DNA of 64,000 nt from Gilliamella bombicola. Its GTDB lineage: Bacteria > Pseudomonadota > Gammaproteobacteria > Enterobacterales > Orbaceae. A model generated the notes under the pieces. That model searched no databases. It saw only the letters and a program-made list of their open reading frames with translations, and had not been told where the DNA came from. The position numbers were made by a program, and so were the translations under genes. Where the stretch lies: contig NZ_FMAQ01000001.1 in assembly GCF_900094945.1 (NCBI RefSeq), positions 124,001 to 188,000 of the forward strand, read 5' to 3'. This document shows, piece by piece, positions 19,796 to 30,405 of the stretch (positions are counted from its first letter, which is position 1; each line of letters opens with the position of its first letter).

Positions 19796-20599
19796 ATGAG
19801 TTTTAATTGGACATTATCTTTTGAACCTATTGCAGCTTTATCGTGGCGTTTTTTAGACTCCATCATGAGTTTTAATTGGATGTTATTTTTTCAACCCACC
19901 CCTTACGGTGATGGTATTTACTTAAATTGGCTATTAGATGGAGTTCTTGTGACTGTTTCATTAGCAGTTACTGCGTGGATCATCGCTTTTGTGCTAGGGT
20001 CTCTTGTGGGAATATGTAGAACTTTAGACAATAAGTTTTTAAATAACTTTGCAGCAGGTTATATTCAACTATTTCGGAATATTCCATTACTGGTGCAAAT
20101 GTTCTTGTGGTATATGATACTGCCTGTAATATTAAGTGGCCGTTTAAAAATTTGGTTTATATCTGACTTATCACCTAATGTAAGTGCATTTATCACTGCC
20201 GCAATAGCGCTAGGGTTGTTTACTTCAGCTCGTATTGCTGAACAAGTTAGAACTGGCATTCAAACGTTACCCAAAGGTCAGCGCTATGCCGCTATTGCTC
20301 TTGGTTTAACTAATCGACAAGCTTATATGTATGTTTTACTACCAAACGCTTATCGACGTATTATTCCTCCATTAACATCAGAAATGACCAACATTATTAA
20401 AAACTCATCAGTTGCTTCAACAATTGGCTTAATTGATTTGATCGGTCAAATTGATCGTATCAATGAGTCTACCAATAGCATTGTTGAAATTTTGTTGGGT
20501 GTTACTATTGCCTTTATGTTGATTAACTATGTGGTAATTACTGTGATGCGAATTGTTGAAAAATACACTCGCTTACCTAACATGAGTCATGGAGGGTAA
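19796..20599 (+). CDS. gltJ: Glutamate/aspartate ABC transporter, permease GltJ
   Basis: 267 residues from ATG at 19796; an in-frame ATG at 19865 gives 244, close to E. coli GltJ (246). Both starts begin with the same bases (ATGAGTTTTAATTGGA), so the first 23 codons look like a duplicated N-terminus. Neither has a good ribosome site. The HisMQ-type permease has about five membrane segments and the ATPase-contact loop EQVRTGIQTLPKGQRYAAIALG. It forms the channel with GltK and is powered by GltL. One base separates its stop from the gltK start. Confidence 0.93.
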   Translation: MSFNWTLSFEPIAALSWRFLDSIMSFNWMLFFQPTPYGDGIYLNWLLDGVLVTVSLAVTAWIIAFVLGSLVGICRTLDNKFLNNFAAGYIQLFRNIPLLVQMFLWYMILPVILSGRLKIWFISDLSPNVSAFITAAIALGLFTSARIAEQVRTGIQTLPKGQRYAAIALGLTNRQAYMYVLLPNAYRRIIPPLTSEMTNIIKNSSVASTIGLIDLIGQIDRINESTNSIVEILLGVTIAFMLINYVVITVMRIVEKYTRLPNMSHGG

Positions 20600-20600
20600 T

Positions 20601-21335
20601 ATGTATTTAATTGATTGGATTACAAATACACAATTATATAATTGGATTGTAAATATACCTCCATTGGTATCAGATAAAAATAATTATCCTGTACTAATTG
20701 ATGGTTTATGGTTAACAGTGCAAATCACTTTCACAGCTGTTGTTTTTGGTATTGTGTGGGGTACAGCACTAGCTTTAATGCGTTTATCAAATAATAAATT
20801 ACTTAACTTTTTTGCTAAATGTTATGTTAATTTATTCCGTTCCATTCCGCTATTATTAGTGTTGTTATGGTTCTATTTAGCATTGCCACAAGTCATTAAA
20901 TATGTGTTTAATCTGCCGCCTTATGCTGAAGTTCGAGTCGCGTCCGCAATGATTGCTTTCGCGCTTTTTGAAGCGGCTTATTATTCAGAAATTATTCGCG
21001 CGGGTATTAATGCTGTTGCTAAAGGGCAATATCATGCAGCTTATGCATTAGGTATGACTAAAACTCAAGCAATGCGTTTAATTATCTTACCGCAAGCTTT
21101 TAGATCAATGGTGCCATTATTATTAACCCAAGGTATTATCTTATTCCAAGATACATCTTTAGTTTATGTTATGGGGTTAATAGATCTATTTGGCGCAAGT
21201 ATTACACGCATTGGTAACACACAAGGTGGTACTGATAAGTACTCAATGATTATTTTTGCGGCAGCAAGTTATTTTGTAATTTGTTTTACTGCTTCACGTT
21301 TAGTTAATTATTTTAAGAAAGGGATAAATCGATGA
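20601..21335 (+). CDS. gltK: Glutamate/aspartate ABC transporter, permease GltK
   Basis: 244 residues from ATG at 20601. The earlier ATG at 20589 lies within gltJ and in front of the GGAGGG site at 20591-20596, so 20601 is the better start. HisMQ-family membrane protein with the EAA loop [22 protein letters not shown]. It pairs with GltJ. Its stop overlaps the gltL start (ATGA), so the ATPase is translationally coupled. Confidence 0.94.
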   Translation: MYLIDWITNTQLYNWIVNIPPLVSDKNNYPVLIDGLWLTVQITFTAVVFGIVWGTALALMRLSNNKLLNFFAKCYVNLFRSIPLLLVLLWFYLALPQVIKYVFNLPPYAEVRVASAMIAFALFEAAYYSEIIRAGINAVAKGQYHAAYALGMTKTQAMRLIILPQAFRSMVPLLLTQGIILFQDTSLVYVMGLIDLFGASITRIGNTQGGTDKYSMIIFAAASYFVICFTASRLVNYFKKGINR

Positions 21336-22057
21336 TCTCCTTAGAAAATGTATCAAAATGGTATGGACAATTTCAAGTATTAAAAAACTGTACAACAAAA
21401 GTCGGTAAAGGCGAAGTTGTAGTTGTTTGTGGTCCTTCAGGTTCAGGAAAATCAACCCTGATAAAAACAGTCAATGGTTTAGAGCCAGTACAAAAAGGCC
21501 AAATCATTATTGGAGGAAAAGAAGTAACAAGTAAAGCAACTAGCTTATCTAAATTACGTTCTAAAGTGGGCATGGTGTTTCAACACTTTGAACTATTCCC
21601 CCATTTAACTATTTTAAAAAATCTAACACTAGCTCAAATCAAAGTGTTAGGCCGAACAGATGATGAAGCGCGTGAAAAAGCACTTAGCCTTTTAGAGCGT
21701 GTTGGTTTACTTGCTCATGCAAATAAATACCCTGCCCAGCTTTCTGGGGGTCAACAACAACGTGTTGCTATTGCGCGCGCATTATGTATGGATCCGATTG
21801 TGATGTTGTTTGACGAACCAACCTCAGCACTTGATCCCGAAATGGTTAATGAAGTGTTAGACGTAATGGTTGAGCTAGCTTATGAAGGTATGACAATGAT
21901 GGTTGTTACTCATGAAATGGGTTTTGCGCGAAAAGTGGCAAATCGTGTTATCTTTATGGATGCAGGCGAAATTATTGAAGATACGTCAAAAGAGCAATTC
22001 TTCACAAATCCACAATCCGATCGAGCTAAAGACTTTTTAGCTAAAATTATTCATTAA
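21332..22057 (+). CDS. gltL: Glutamate/aspartate ABC transporter, ATPase GltL
   Basis: 241 residues, the usual length. Walker [10 protein letters not shown] (34-42), signature [15 protein letters not shown], Walker [15 protein letters not shown] and switch histidine in VVTHEM are all present. It is a cytoplasmic ATPase of the polar amino-acid uptake type and powers GltIJK. It is the last gene of the operon, and a terminator follows 12 bases later. Confidence 0.95.
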   Translation: MISLENVSKWYGQFQVLKNCTTKVGKGEVVVVCGPSGSGKSTLIKTVNGLEPVQKGQIIIGGKEVTSKATSLSKLRSKVGMVFQHFELFPHLTILKNLTLAQIKVLGRTDDEAREKALSLLERVGLLAHANKYPAQLSGGQQQRVAIARALCMDPIVMLFDEPTSALDPEMVNEVLDVMVELAYEGMTMMVVTHEMGFARKVANRVIFMDAGEIIEDTSKEQFFTNPQSDRAKDFLAKIIH

Positions 22058-22068
22058 GTTAATTATTA

Positions 22069-22090
22069 CAGGGCTTATCGCCCTGTTTTA
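22069..22090 (+). terminator. Rho-independent terminator of gltIJKL
   Basis: CAGGGC/GCCCTG stem with a TTATC loop followed by TTTTATT, 12 bases after the gltL stop. Confidence 0.85.
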
Positions 22091-22158
22091 TTATTGTTCC
22101 TTGTTTTATCACATCATCTTATAAAATAATCAGCTTTAATACTCTTAATGGAATAAAC

Positions 22159-24009
22159 TTAGCCATTATTTTGCAATAAACTGACTAAACCACTATGCCT
22201 TTGTGTTTGTGATTTAATAGCTTGTAATAAAATTGGTTCAGTGGCATAAATGGAAACCGTTTTTTTAGCACGAGTAATGGCGGTATAAAGCAATGAACGA
22301 TTTAGTAACGGGGAATAATCAGTTGGCAGGATAATATTCACATGATCAAACTCTGAACCTTGTGATTTATGAATAGTCATAGCGTAAGCCGTTTCATGCT
22401 CAGGTAATCGAAACGGTGAAAATCCTTTAATCGAACCATCAGCAAAAGGGAAATATACACGTAATTTTGAACTATCGTGTTCGGCCATTAATGTAATGCC
22501 AATATCACCATTATAAAGCCCTAATGAAGTGCTATTACGCAAAATCATAATAGGCCGCCCTACATACCACGTTTCTTTGTTTCTTACATGAATCAATTGG
22601 TTTTTCGCTAATAATAATTCAATTTGTTTGTTTAAACCTTCTATACCAAAATGCCCTTCTCTAACAGCACAAAGCAAGCGATATTCGGCAAATTTAGCTA
22701 AGACTGCGGCTATGTTGCTAGTACCTTGTTGCTTAATAACATGTAAGTAATGTTTATAATGGTGAATGCTGTCTTGTAATACACTATAGTAAGCTTGTTG
22801 AGATGATAGTGGATGATATTGGATATCGTTTAGTGACTCGTCTGTTAATAACTGCTTAACCGTACTAGATCGCCCTTCTTTCACTGCATTAGCTAGCAAA
22901 CCGATACCTGATGACTCGTTAAAACGGTAACTCTTTTGTAATAAGCAAATACTGTCAGTAATTGTAGCTGTTTGCTCGCAAACGGGCACAATATAACCCG
23001 TTAATTGGCTTAGCTCTTTTGCACGCGGTTGACTATAACCATGAGTAATAAAAGTACAAAGGTCACCAAATACAGCCCCAGCTTCAACAGATGAAAGCTG
23101 ATCTTTATCACCTAATAAGATTAAACGGGCAGATGTTGGTAACGCTTCTATTACTCTTGCCATCATATTTAAATCAACCATTGATGCTTCATCAATAACT
23201 AACACATCAATATGTAATGGATTATTTTTGTTATGCGTAAATGAACTGTTATCTGCTTTTGCACCGAGTAAACGGTGTAAGGTGATCGCTTCTGCCTTTA
23301 GGTTTAGTGATGTAAAAGCAAGTTGTTCTATTGTTCGGCTCAGTGATTCAGTTAACCTTGATGCGGCTTTTCCCGTCGGGGCGGCCGTCACAATTCGAGC
23401 ATTAGGATTCGTTAACAAAATTCCTGCTAAGATCTTAGCTACGGTAGTTGTTTTACCCGTACCCGGTCCACCTGAAATAATCGCAACTTTGCGCGTTAAT
23501 GCCGCAGCAACAGCAACTTTTTGCCAATCAATCTGAGATTGATGATGAGTAAAAAGCTGATTTAATATAGCGTTTAAATCAGAATAATAATATGGTTGGT
23601 CATCAAAAGTAGTATGATTGAAATATTGGGCAACATTCTTTTCGTCAAGCCACATTCTTTGAAAATAAATTTTATCGTCAATAAAGACAAGGGGAGATAA
23701 GTTTGTTCCATCACTCACAACCTGACTCTGGCGTGCTTGTTCAAGTGTGGTGTTCCAATCTTGCTCGCTTGGCGAGCCTAAAGCTAACCAGAGCAATGGT
23801 TCAATCGTTGCGTGATTTAAGAATGTCAGATTAAGACAAACATGTCCCGCTCTTACCTCCTTACTTAGAGATAAAACCAAAAAACTAAAACGTTTAACAG
23901 TAATATCATCATTTAACATCGCTCTATTGGTTAAAAACGCTGCCAAGTGGATATCAAGCAAACTAACTTGGCTATCTTGTTTAAATTGGTTTAACCACTC
24001 GTTTAACAT
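22159..24009 (-). CDS. recD: Exodeoxyribonuclease V alpha subunit RecD
   Basis: 616 residues (E. coli 608). Superfamily 1B helicase with Walker A GGPGTGKTT (180-188), VLVIDEASMVD (motif II), ILLGDKDQLSSVEAG (motif III) and the C-terminal AMTIHKSQGSEFDHV (motif V). RecD is the fast 5'-3' helicase of RecBCD and controls its nuclease at Chi. It is normally in recC-ptrA-recB-recD or recB-recD order. Here neither recB nor recC is adjacent; the upstream neighbour is a gene remnant and nadR on the other strand. Confidence 0.94.
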   Translation of the reverse strand: MLNEWLNQFKQDSQVSLLDIHLAAFLTNRAMLNDDITVKRFSFLVLSLSKEVRAGHVCLNLTFLNHATIEPLLWLALGSPSEQDWNTTLEQARQSQVVSDGTNLSPLVFIDDKIYFQRMWLDEKNVAQYFNHTTFDDQPYYYSDLNAILNQLFTHHQSQIDWQKVAVAAALTRKVAIISGGPGTGKTTTVAKILAGILLTNPNARIVTAAPTGKAASRLTESLSRTIEQLAFTSLNLKAEAITLHRLLGAKADNSSFTHNKNNPLHIDVLVIDEASMVDLNMMARVIEALPTSARLILLGDKDQLSSVEAGAVFGDLCTFITHGYSQPRAKELSQLTGYIVPVCEQTATITDSICLLQKSYRFNESSGIGLLANAVKEGRSSTVKQLLTDESLNDIQYHPLSSQQAYYSVLQDSIHHYKHYLHVIKQQGTSNIAAVLAKFAEYRLLCAVREGHFGIEGLNKQIELLLAKNQLIHVRNKETWYVGRPIMILRNSTSLGLYNGDIGITLMAEHDSSKLRVYFPFADGSIKGFSPFRLPEHETAYAMTIHKSQGSEFDHVNIILPTDYSPLLNRSLLYTAITRAKKTVSIYATEPILLQAIKSQTQRHSGLVSLLQNNG

Positions 24010-24033
24010 ACTCTATTTCTATTATTGATTTAT

Positions 24034-24213
24034 TTATAAGCCAATTATATCGTCAACTTTGTCTTTTAGATAAGCCAATTTGAAACTTAAAGTAAGATTT
24101 TTATTTTCACTAGGATTGAACTTAAATTGCCATGTTAATTCGCCCGTTTCTTTATTATATTTTGCGCCATCATATTTAGCATCATCAAGTGAAACAGATT
24201 TATTTAAAATCAT
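24034..24213 (-). pseudogene. Remnant of a DUF4139 (mucoidy-inhibitor-A-like) gene, C-terminal piece
   Basis: A 59-codon frame. It reads D-A-K-Y, then KETGELTWQFKFNPSE, then LTLSFKLAYLKDK, which follows the conserved end of DUF4139 proteins (glycine, Val/Leu-Thr-Trp, pro-rich turn, K/L-T-hydrophobic, Tyr-x-Lys-Asp). A full gene would be 500 or more codons. Further up on the same strand, at 24388, a GTG with an AAGGA site opens MKIQKIVF and then stops; with one more T it would continue as a signal-like stretch. The pieces suggest a mostly deleted exported protein gene. The assignment is by eye. Confidence 0.55.
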
Positions 24214-25781
<1,568 letters not shown>

Positions 25782-25783
25782 TT

Positions 25784-26473
25784 ATGAATAAATTAAGCGA
25801 CATTACTATTTTAATTGGACGCAATAAATTCTATCCATTTTTTTGTATATTATGTGTAACATTGGCATTTTTATACACAGATCCATTTACTAACTTCAAT
25901 TTACGCTATACAACTTCCTACATAGGTGCTTTTTGTGGTCTATTATGCGTCATTCTATTAGCTAAACGTAAAAACATGGGTAATGTATTGGGTATGTTTG
26001 CCGCAGTTGCAGAATGTTGCGCGAATATCCTTGGTGGCAATATTGGTGCTGGATTACCGCCTTTGTACTACTTTTGTTCGCATATCTATGGCTTATTTAC
26101 ATGGAAACAGAACCTTGATAATGATAAAAATGTTAAGGTTCGTTCACTTAATGAAACTGCATTTTTATATACACTCATCTTTCTGATTGTTACAGCCTTT
26201 CTCAATATTTATCTAACCGATAAAATTGGTTCATTCAATACAAGCTACCAACTCATTACTAATTGTTTCATCTTTGGATTAGGTTTAGTTGCTCAGTTAT
26301 TATTAATGATGAGATACTCTTTTAACTGGTATTTATGGATAATATTAAATGTATTAGTAATCGGGTTAAATATTTATACCAATAATATTATTATCGCAAC
26401 ACAGTACTTAATTTATCTATTTAATGCCATTTATGGAATTTGTGAATGGAAACGTTCTGAACAGAAAAATTAG
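25784..26473 (+). CDS. pnuC: Nicotinamide riboside transporter PnuC
   Basis: 229 residues with about seven membrane segments. The segment NVLGMFAAVAECCANILGGNIGAGLPPLYY region and repeated aromatic W/Y residues fit the PnuC family (E. coli 239 residues). Facilitated uptake of nicotinamide riboside is driven by phosphorylation through NadR, whose gene directly precedes it. A salvage system of this type is expected in hosts that supply vitamin precursors, as in Haemophilus. No terminator is clear after it. Confidence 0.9.
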   Translation: MNKLSDITILIGRNKFYPFFCILCVTLAFLYTDPFTNFNLRYTTSYIGAFCGLLCVILLAKRKNMGNVLGMFAAVAECCANILGGNIGAGLPPLYYFCSHIYGLFTWKQNLDNDKNVKVRSLNETAFLYTLIFLIVTAFLNIYLTDKIGSFNTSYQLITNCFIFGLGLVAQLLLMMRYSFNWYLWIILNVLVIGLNIYTNNIIIATQYLIYLFNAIYGICEWKRSEQKN

Positions 26474-26651
26474 CTATTAAATAACGCAATAAGAAATTTT
26501 AAATCTTAATTTATAATTTTCAGGACGATATTTTACGCTCAATAAATGTGGTATAGTATAAAATTATAGGTTATTTACCAGCAATGAGCACCATAAAAAA
26601 TTAATATAATTGAATGGTAATTTTAATCAAAATCAATTAAATATAAATATT

Positions 26652-27353
26652 ATGAAAAATACGACCGCAGACAAACTTCTTAATTCAGCAGAAAGGCTTT
26701 TTGCCCAAGCTAGTTACAGTGAAGTATCAATTAGAGATATCACAGAAGATGCAGGCGTAAAATTAGCCTTAGTTCATTACCATTTTGGCTCAAAAGAAGA
26801 GCTATTTAAAGCTGTCATTCGACGTAGGATTGGTAAATTAAGTTCAGACCGAATCCGTTTACTTAATTACTATAAAAATCAGAACGGCGATGAGCCTATG
26901 TCGTTAGAAAAAATCGTTGAATCTTTTTTAGCACCTTATCTTTATAACACTCTTTATGGTGGTGAAGGTTGGCGTTACTATGCTATTAATGTTGCACGGC
27001 TTTTATCATCAGGCTCAGCACTAGGTTTATCAATTTTATGTGAACAATTTGATCCTTATGCCGAATTCTTTATTGTGGAATTAAAAAGAGCCTATCCCTC
27101 AGCAACTAAAGAACAAATTCATTGGGGATTCGATTTTTTAGTTGGACTTATGTGTAACACTTTTGCAGAAGCTGATCGAATAAAGTTCCTTTCACATGAT
27201 ATTTGCTCTATCGAAAATCCAGAAATTGCTTGTCAATATCTTTATCATTATTCAATAGAAGGATTACATGCCGTACTAACAAAACCCAAATACGATTACC
27301 AATCCACTTTTGATATTATCAAATCCTTTTCAAATATAGATTCTTCCTTTTAA
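26652..27353 (+). CDS. TetR/AcrR-family transcriptional regulator
   Basis: 233 residues from ATG at 26652; a TTG at 26610 would add 14 residues unlike family members. The N-terminal helix-turn-helix is clear: LLNSAERLFAQ, then VSIRDITEDAGVKLALVHYHFGSKEELF. The C-terminal ligand domain (about 90-215) is unassigned. Two TetR-like palindromes with TTGAA...TTCAA halves lie between it and the cyclase gene, so it probably represses the downstream cyclase-MFS-BKACE operon until a substrate binds. Target and ligand are inferred from position. Confidence 0.88.
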   Translation: MKNTTADKLLNSAERLFAQASYSEVSIRDITEDAGVKLALVHYHFGSKEELFKAVIRRRIGKLSSDRIRLLNYYKNQNGDEPMSLEKIVESFLAPYLYNTLYGGEGWRYYAINVARLLSSGSALGLSILCEQFDPYAEFFIVELKRAYPSATKEQIHWGFDFLVGLMCNTFAEADRIKFLSHDICSIENPEIACQYLYHYSIEGLHAVLTKPKYDYQSTFDIIKSFSNIDSSF

Positions 27354-27410
27354 CCATACATTACCCTATCAATTAAACTAAAAAATTAGCACATTTTTAC
27401 CTCAAAAATA

Positions 27411-27429
27411 ATTGAACGTTCACTCAAAT
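27411..27429 (+). promoter_or_regulatory. Candidate TetR operator 1
   Basis: Contains GAACGTTC, an 8-bp perfect palindrome, inside TTGAACGTTCACTCAA. The left half matches operator 2 at 27463. It lies between the regulator and its presumed target operon. Confidence 0.5.
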
Positions 27430-27462
27430 TTGTGATCACTGCCATATTTTTAAATATTCAAT

Positions 27463-27478
27463 TTGAATGATCGTTCAA
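27463..27478 (+). promoter_or_regulatory. Candidate TetR operator 2
   Basis: TTGAATGATCGTTCAA is symmetric at 14 of 16 positions and has the form of many TetR-family operators. It is 67 bases before the cyclase start codon and 34 bases after operator 1, placing both in the promoter region. Confidence 0.6.
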
Positions 27479-27544
27479 TTAATTTTATATTGTGAATAAT
27501 TTATTTTCAGGTAATAACCAAAACTTAAATGAAAGGAGAAATGA

Positions 27545-28312
27545 ATGGAAATCATAGATCTAAGTATAGCAATTGAAGATCGCACACCTAATGATCCACC
27601 TTCTATGCCAACCGAAATTGATTATTGGGATCATATTAAAGGAGCTGAACATATCAAAACCTTTTTTCCAACAGCTACTAATGACGATTTACCAAAAGGT
27701 TTGGGCTGGGCAATTGAATATGTCAAATTAACAACCCATAGTGGGACACACCTCGATGCACCTTGGCACTATCATCCAACAATGAATAATGGAGAAAAAG
27801 CCAAGACTATTGATGAGATGCCATTAGAGTGGTGCATTTCTGACGGAGTGATGTTGAATTTTTCTCATTTCCCTGCGGGTTATATTGTTACTGCTAAAGA
27901 TATTGAAAAAGAATTAGATCGTATTGGTTATAAATTAAAACCGTTAGATATAGTACTAATTCAATCAGGCGCACAAAAATATTATGGCTCAAAAGAATAT
28001 TTGGTAAAAGGTTGTGGAATGGGAAGAGAAGCCACACTTTTTCTACTCAATCAAGGCATAAAAATTGTAGGTACCGATGCTTGGAGCTGGGACAGTCCAT
28101 TACCACTTGTAGCAGAGAAATTCAGAGAAACACATGACAAATCAATTATTTGGGAAGGACATTTTGCAGGCATTGAAAAAGAATATTACCACTTAGAAAA
28201 ACTAACTAATCTAGATAAATTACCTGCTTTTGGATTTACTGTGTCATGTTTACCAGTAAAAATCAAAAAAGCAAGTGCAGGTTGGACTCGAACCATTGCA
28301 ATAATGCCATAA
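27545..28312 (+). CDS. Cyclase-family (kynurenine formamidase-like) hydrolase
   Basis: 255 residues with an AAGGAG ribosome site. It carries the family metal motif H-S-G-T-H-L-D-A-P (about residues 73-82), and further VGTDAWSWDSP. Members of the Cyclase family (Pfam Cyclase) hydrolyse amide or lactone bonds, e.g. N-formylkynurenine, or isatin; others act in polyketide ring closure. The acidic and aromatic context does not point to a specific substrate. It is the first gene of an operon with an MFS carrier and a BKACE enzyme, so it may open or activate the imported compound. Signal peptide absent, so cytoplasmic. Confidence 0.85.
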   Translation: MEIIDLSIAIEDRTPNDPPSMPTEIDYWDHIKGAEHIKTFFPTATNDDLPKGLGWAIEYVKLTTHSGTHLDAPWHYHPTMNNGEKAKTIDEMPLEWCISDGVMLNFSHFPAGYIVTAKDIEKELDRIGYKLKPLDIVLIQSGAQKYYGSKEYLVKGCGMGREATLFLLNQGIKIVGTDAWSWDSPLPLVAEKFRETHDKSIIWEGHFAGIEKEYYHLEKLTNLDKLPAFGFTVSCLPVKIKKASAGWTRTIAIMP

Positions 28313-28330
28313 TTTACAGGAGTAAACGCA

Positions 28331-29527
28331 ATGAAAACAAAATTACTTAATAAATGGCATGTACTTGTTGGAGGTTTTTTTGGGTACATGTTTGATGCAA
28401 TGGATATTACTTTATTGGCTGTTTCATTACCTGCAATTATGAAAGACATGGATATGACAATGTCCCAAGGGGGACTACTTGGCACCGCAACGCTACTAGG
28501 GGTTGGGTTAAGTAGTGTCATTGTTGGTTGGTTTTCTGACAATCATGGAAGAAGAACATCATTAATCTGGAGTTTAATCATTTTTGGAATATTAACTGCT
28601 GCAATATCATTAAGTCCAAATTGGATCGTTTTGTTAATGTTACGTTTTACAGCAGGATTAGCGTTAGGTGGAGTGTGGGGTATTATCGCTGCTTATATAG
28701 CTGAATCGTGGCCCGCAAAACAACGTGGGAGAGCTGCTGCTTTTGTTTTAAGCTCATTTCCAGCTGGAGCTGGGATAGCTGCATTTCTTTCTTCACTCAT
28801 AATACCTGAATTTGGTTGGCGAGCTCTATTTTTAACGGGTGCGGGTTCAATTTTTGCAGCACTTTATATCTTCTTTTTTGTACCTGAATCAGAAGTTTGG
28901 AAAAACCAAAAAGAAGATAGAATTGCAAAAGGCGATATAAGCAATATTTCAATTAAAGAGATTTTTGCTCCAAATCTTTTTAAAAGAACAATTCTTGCCA
29001 CACTATTATCAAGTTTTGCTTTTGTTGCATATTGGGGATCGACTACATGGATACCAACATTTTTAGTACAAGTCCGAAGATTAGACATAAAAACAATGTC
29101 TTTGTTTTTTCTAATATTAAACATAGGAATGTTTGTCGGTTATAACTTATTTGGTTGGTTATCTGACAACATAGGGCGTAAAAAAGCGATTATCTTATCA
29201 TTCATTGGTACCACAATTACATTACCTATTTATGTAATGGTTGAAGACCCAATGATGATTTTATTGATGGGACCATTTTATGCTTTTTTCATCTCTTTTG
29301 TGGGGTTATTTGGCTCTTATTTTGGAGAATTGTTTCCTACACGCATAAGAACTTTAGGTGCAGGATTTTGCTTCAATGCAGGACGCGGAATATCTGCATT
29401 TTCACCATTTGTACTTGGTTTTATAGCAACTAAATATGGGCTTACTGTTGGCATTGGAATTTGTGCAGTATTCTTCTTCTTTTCTGCTATTACTATGCTT
29501 TTTTTACCGAATACCAAAATTGAATAA
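28331..29527 (+). CDS. MFS transporter, aromatic-acid/sugar-acid symporter type
   Basis: 398 residues, about 12 membrane segments. MFS motif A is visible as GWFSDNHGRR after segment 2 and again as GWLSDNIGRKKA after segment 8; the start DAMDITLLAVSLPAI fits the AAHS or metabolite:H+ symporter branches. Probably imports the carboxylate consumed by the two enzymes around it. It lies 18 bases after the cyclase gene and 14 bases before the BKACE gene, so all three share a transcript. Substrate unknown. Confidence 0.88.
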   Translation: MKTKLLNKWHVLVGGFFGYMFDAMDITLLAVSLPAIMKDMDMTMSQGGLLGTATLLGVGLSSVIVGWFSDNHGRRTSLIWSLIIFGILTAAISLSPNWIVLLMLRFTAGLALGGVWGIIAAYIAESWPAKQRGRAAAFVLSSFPAGAGIAAFLSSLIIPEFGWRALFLTGAGSIFAALYIFFFVPESEVWKNQKEDRIAKGDISNISIKEIFAPNLFKRTILATLLSSFAFVAYWGSTTWIPTFLVQVRRLDIKTMSLFFLILNIGMFVGYNLFGWLSDNIGRKKAIILSFIGTTITLPIYVMVEDPMMILLMGPFYAFFISFVGLFGSYFGELFPTRIRTLGAGFCFNAGRGISAFSPFVLGFIATKYGLTVGIGICAVFFFFSAITMLFLPNTKIE

Positions 29528-29541
29528 TTAGAGGTTAAATT

Positions 29542-30366
29542 ATGAATGATAAAGTAATTATTACTGTTGCAACTACAGGTGCCTTTCCAACTAAAGAACA
29601 TAATAAAGCAATACCAATGACACCACATGAAATAGCAAAAGATGTTTATGCATGTTGGAAAGCTGGTGCAGCTATTGCCCATCTTCATATGAGAGATGAT
29701 GATGGGCATGGGACTATGAGCGCTGAAAGATTTGAAGAAACAATTTCATTAATTCGTAAAACTGACTGCGATATTATTATCAATTGCACTACTTCGGGCG
29801 ATCTCCATGCAACAGATGAAACACGAATGATTCATTTATCGAAAGTAAAACCAGAAATGGCTTCATACGATTGTGGAACAATGAACTGGATGAACTCTAC
29901 CGTATTTTATAACACCCCTGCTTTTTTAGAAAAATTAGGTTATTACATGCAAGAACAAAATGTAAAACCAGAAATTGAAGTATTTGATGCAAGCTTTATC
30001 TATAACGCATTATATTATCTAAAAAAAGGAGTACTAAAAGCACCATTACACTTTCAACTTTGCATGGGGGCCCCTGGAGGTATTGCTGCCACTATTGAAA
30101 ATCTTGTTTTCCTAAAAAATTTATTACCCAAAGACTGCACATGGTCCGCATTTGGTATTGGTTCGAATCATTTACCTACACTTTTTGCAACCATTTCTAT
30201 GGGTGGACATATCCGTGTAGGAATGGAAGATAATGTATATTATGCGAAAGGAGAACTAGCAAAATCAAATTGTCAATTTGTTGAACGAGCTGTTCGTATT
30301 ATACAAGAAGCAGGAAAACAACCTGCAACACCAAACGAAGCAAGAAAGATATTAAATATCAAATAA
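29542..30366 (+). CDS. BKACE-family (DUF849) beta-keto acid cleavage enzyme
   Basis: 274 residues with an AGAGG ribosome site. Diagnostic features are the metal-ligand pair His47-x-His49 in AHLHMRDDDG, the NCTTSG segment and GAPGGIAAT, as in the 3-keto-5-aminohexanoate cleavage enzyme Kce (His46/His48). These enzymes cleave a beta-keto acid with acetyl-CoA to give acetoacetate and a CoA ester. The family covers many substrates, so lysine fermentation cannot be assumed; other lysine-fermentation genes are absent here. The adjacent cyclase, MFS carrier and TetR regulator suggest a dedicated uptake and breakdown pathway. Confidence 0.88.
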   Translation: MNDKVIITVATTGAFPTKEHNKAIPMTPHEIAKDVYACWKAGAAIAHLHMRDDDGHGTMSAERFEETISLIRKTDCDIIINCTTSGDLHATDETRMIHLSKVKPEMASYDCGTMNWMNSTVFYNTPAFLEKLGYYMQEQNVKPEIEVFDASFIYNALYYLKKGVLKAPLHFQLCMGAPGGIAATIENLVFLKNLLPKDCTWSAFGIGSNHLPTLFATISMGGHIRVGMEDNVYYAKGELAKSNCQFVERAVRIIQEAGKQPATPNEARKILNIK

Positions 30367-30378
30367 CTAGAAAGGTGA

Positions 30379-30405
30379 AACCATCAGTCTTTCTGGTGGT
30401 TTTTA
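30379..30405 (+). terminator. Terminator after the BKACE operon
   Basis: ACCATCAG pairs with CTGGTGGT (one G-T pair) and is followed by TTTTT, 14 bases after the BKACE stop. It overlaps the end of the convergent pcm gene. Confidence 0.8.

Noticed and set aside
29317-29709. 130-codon minus-strand frame
   Set aside because: It spans the end of the MFS gene and the start of the BKACE gene, both well supported, so it is a shadow frame.
29542-30366. Calling this enzyme Kce of lysine fermentation
   Set aside because: The BKACE family has many substrates and no other lysine-fermentation gene is in the window.
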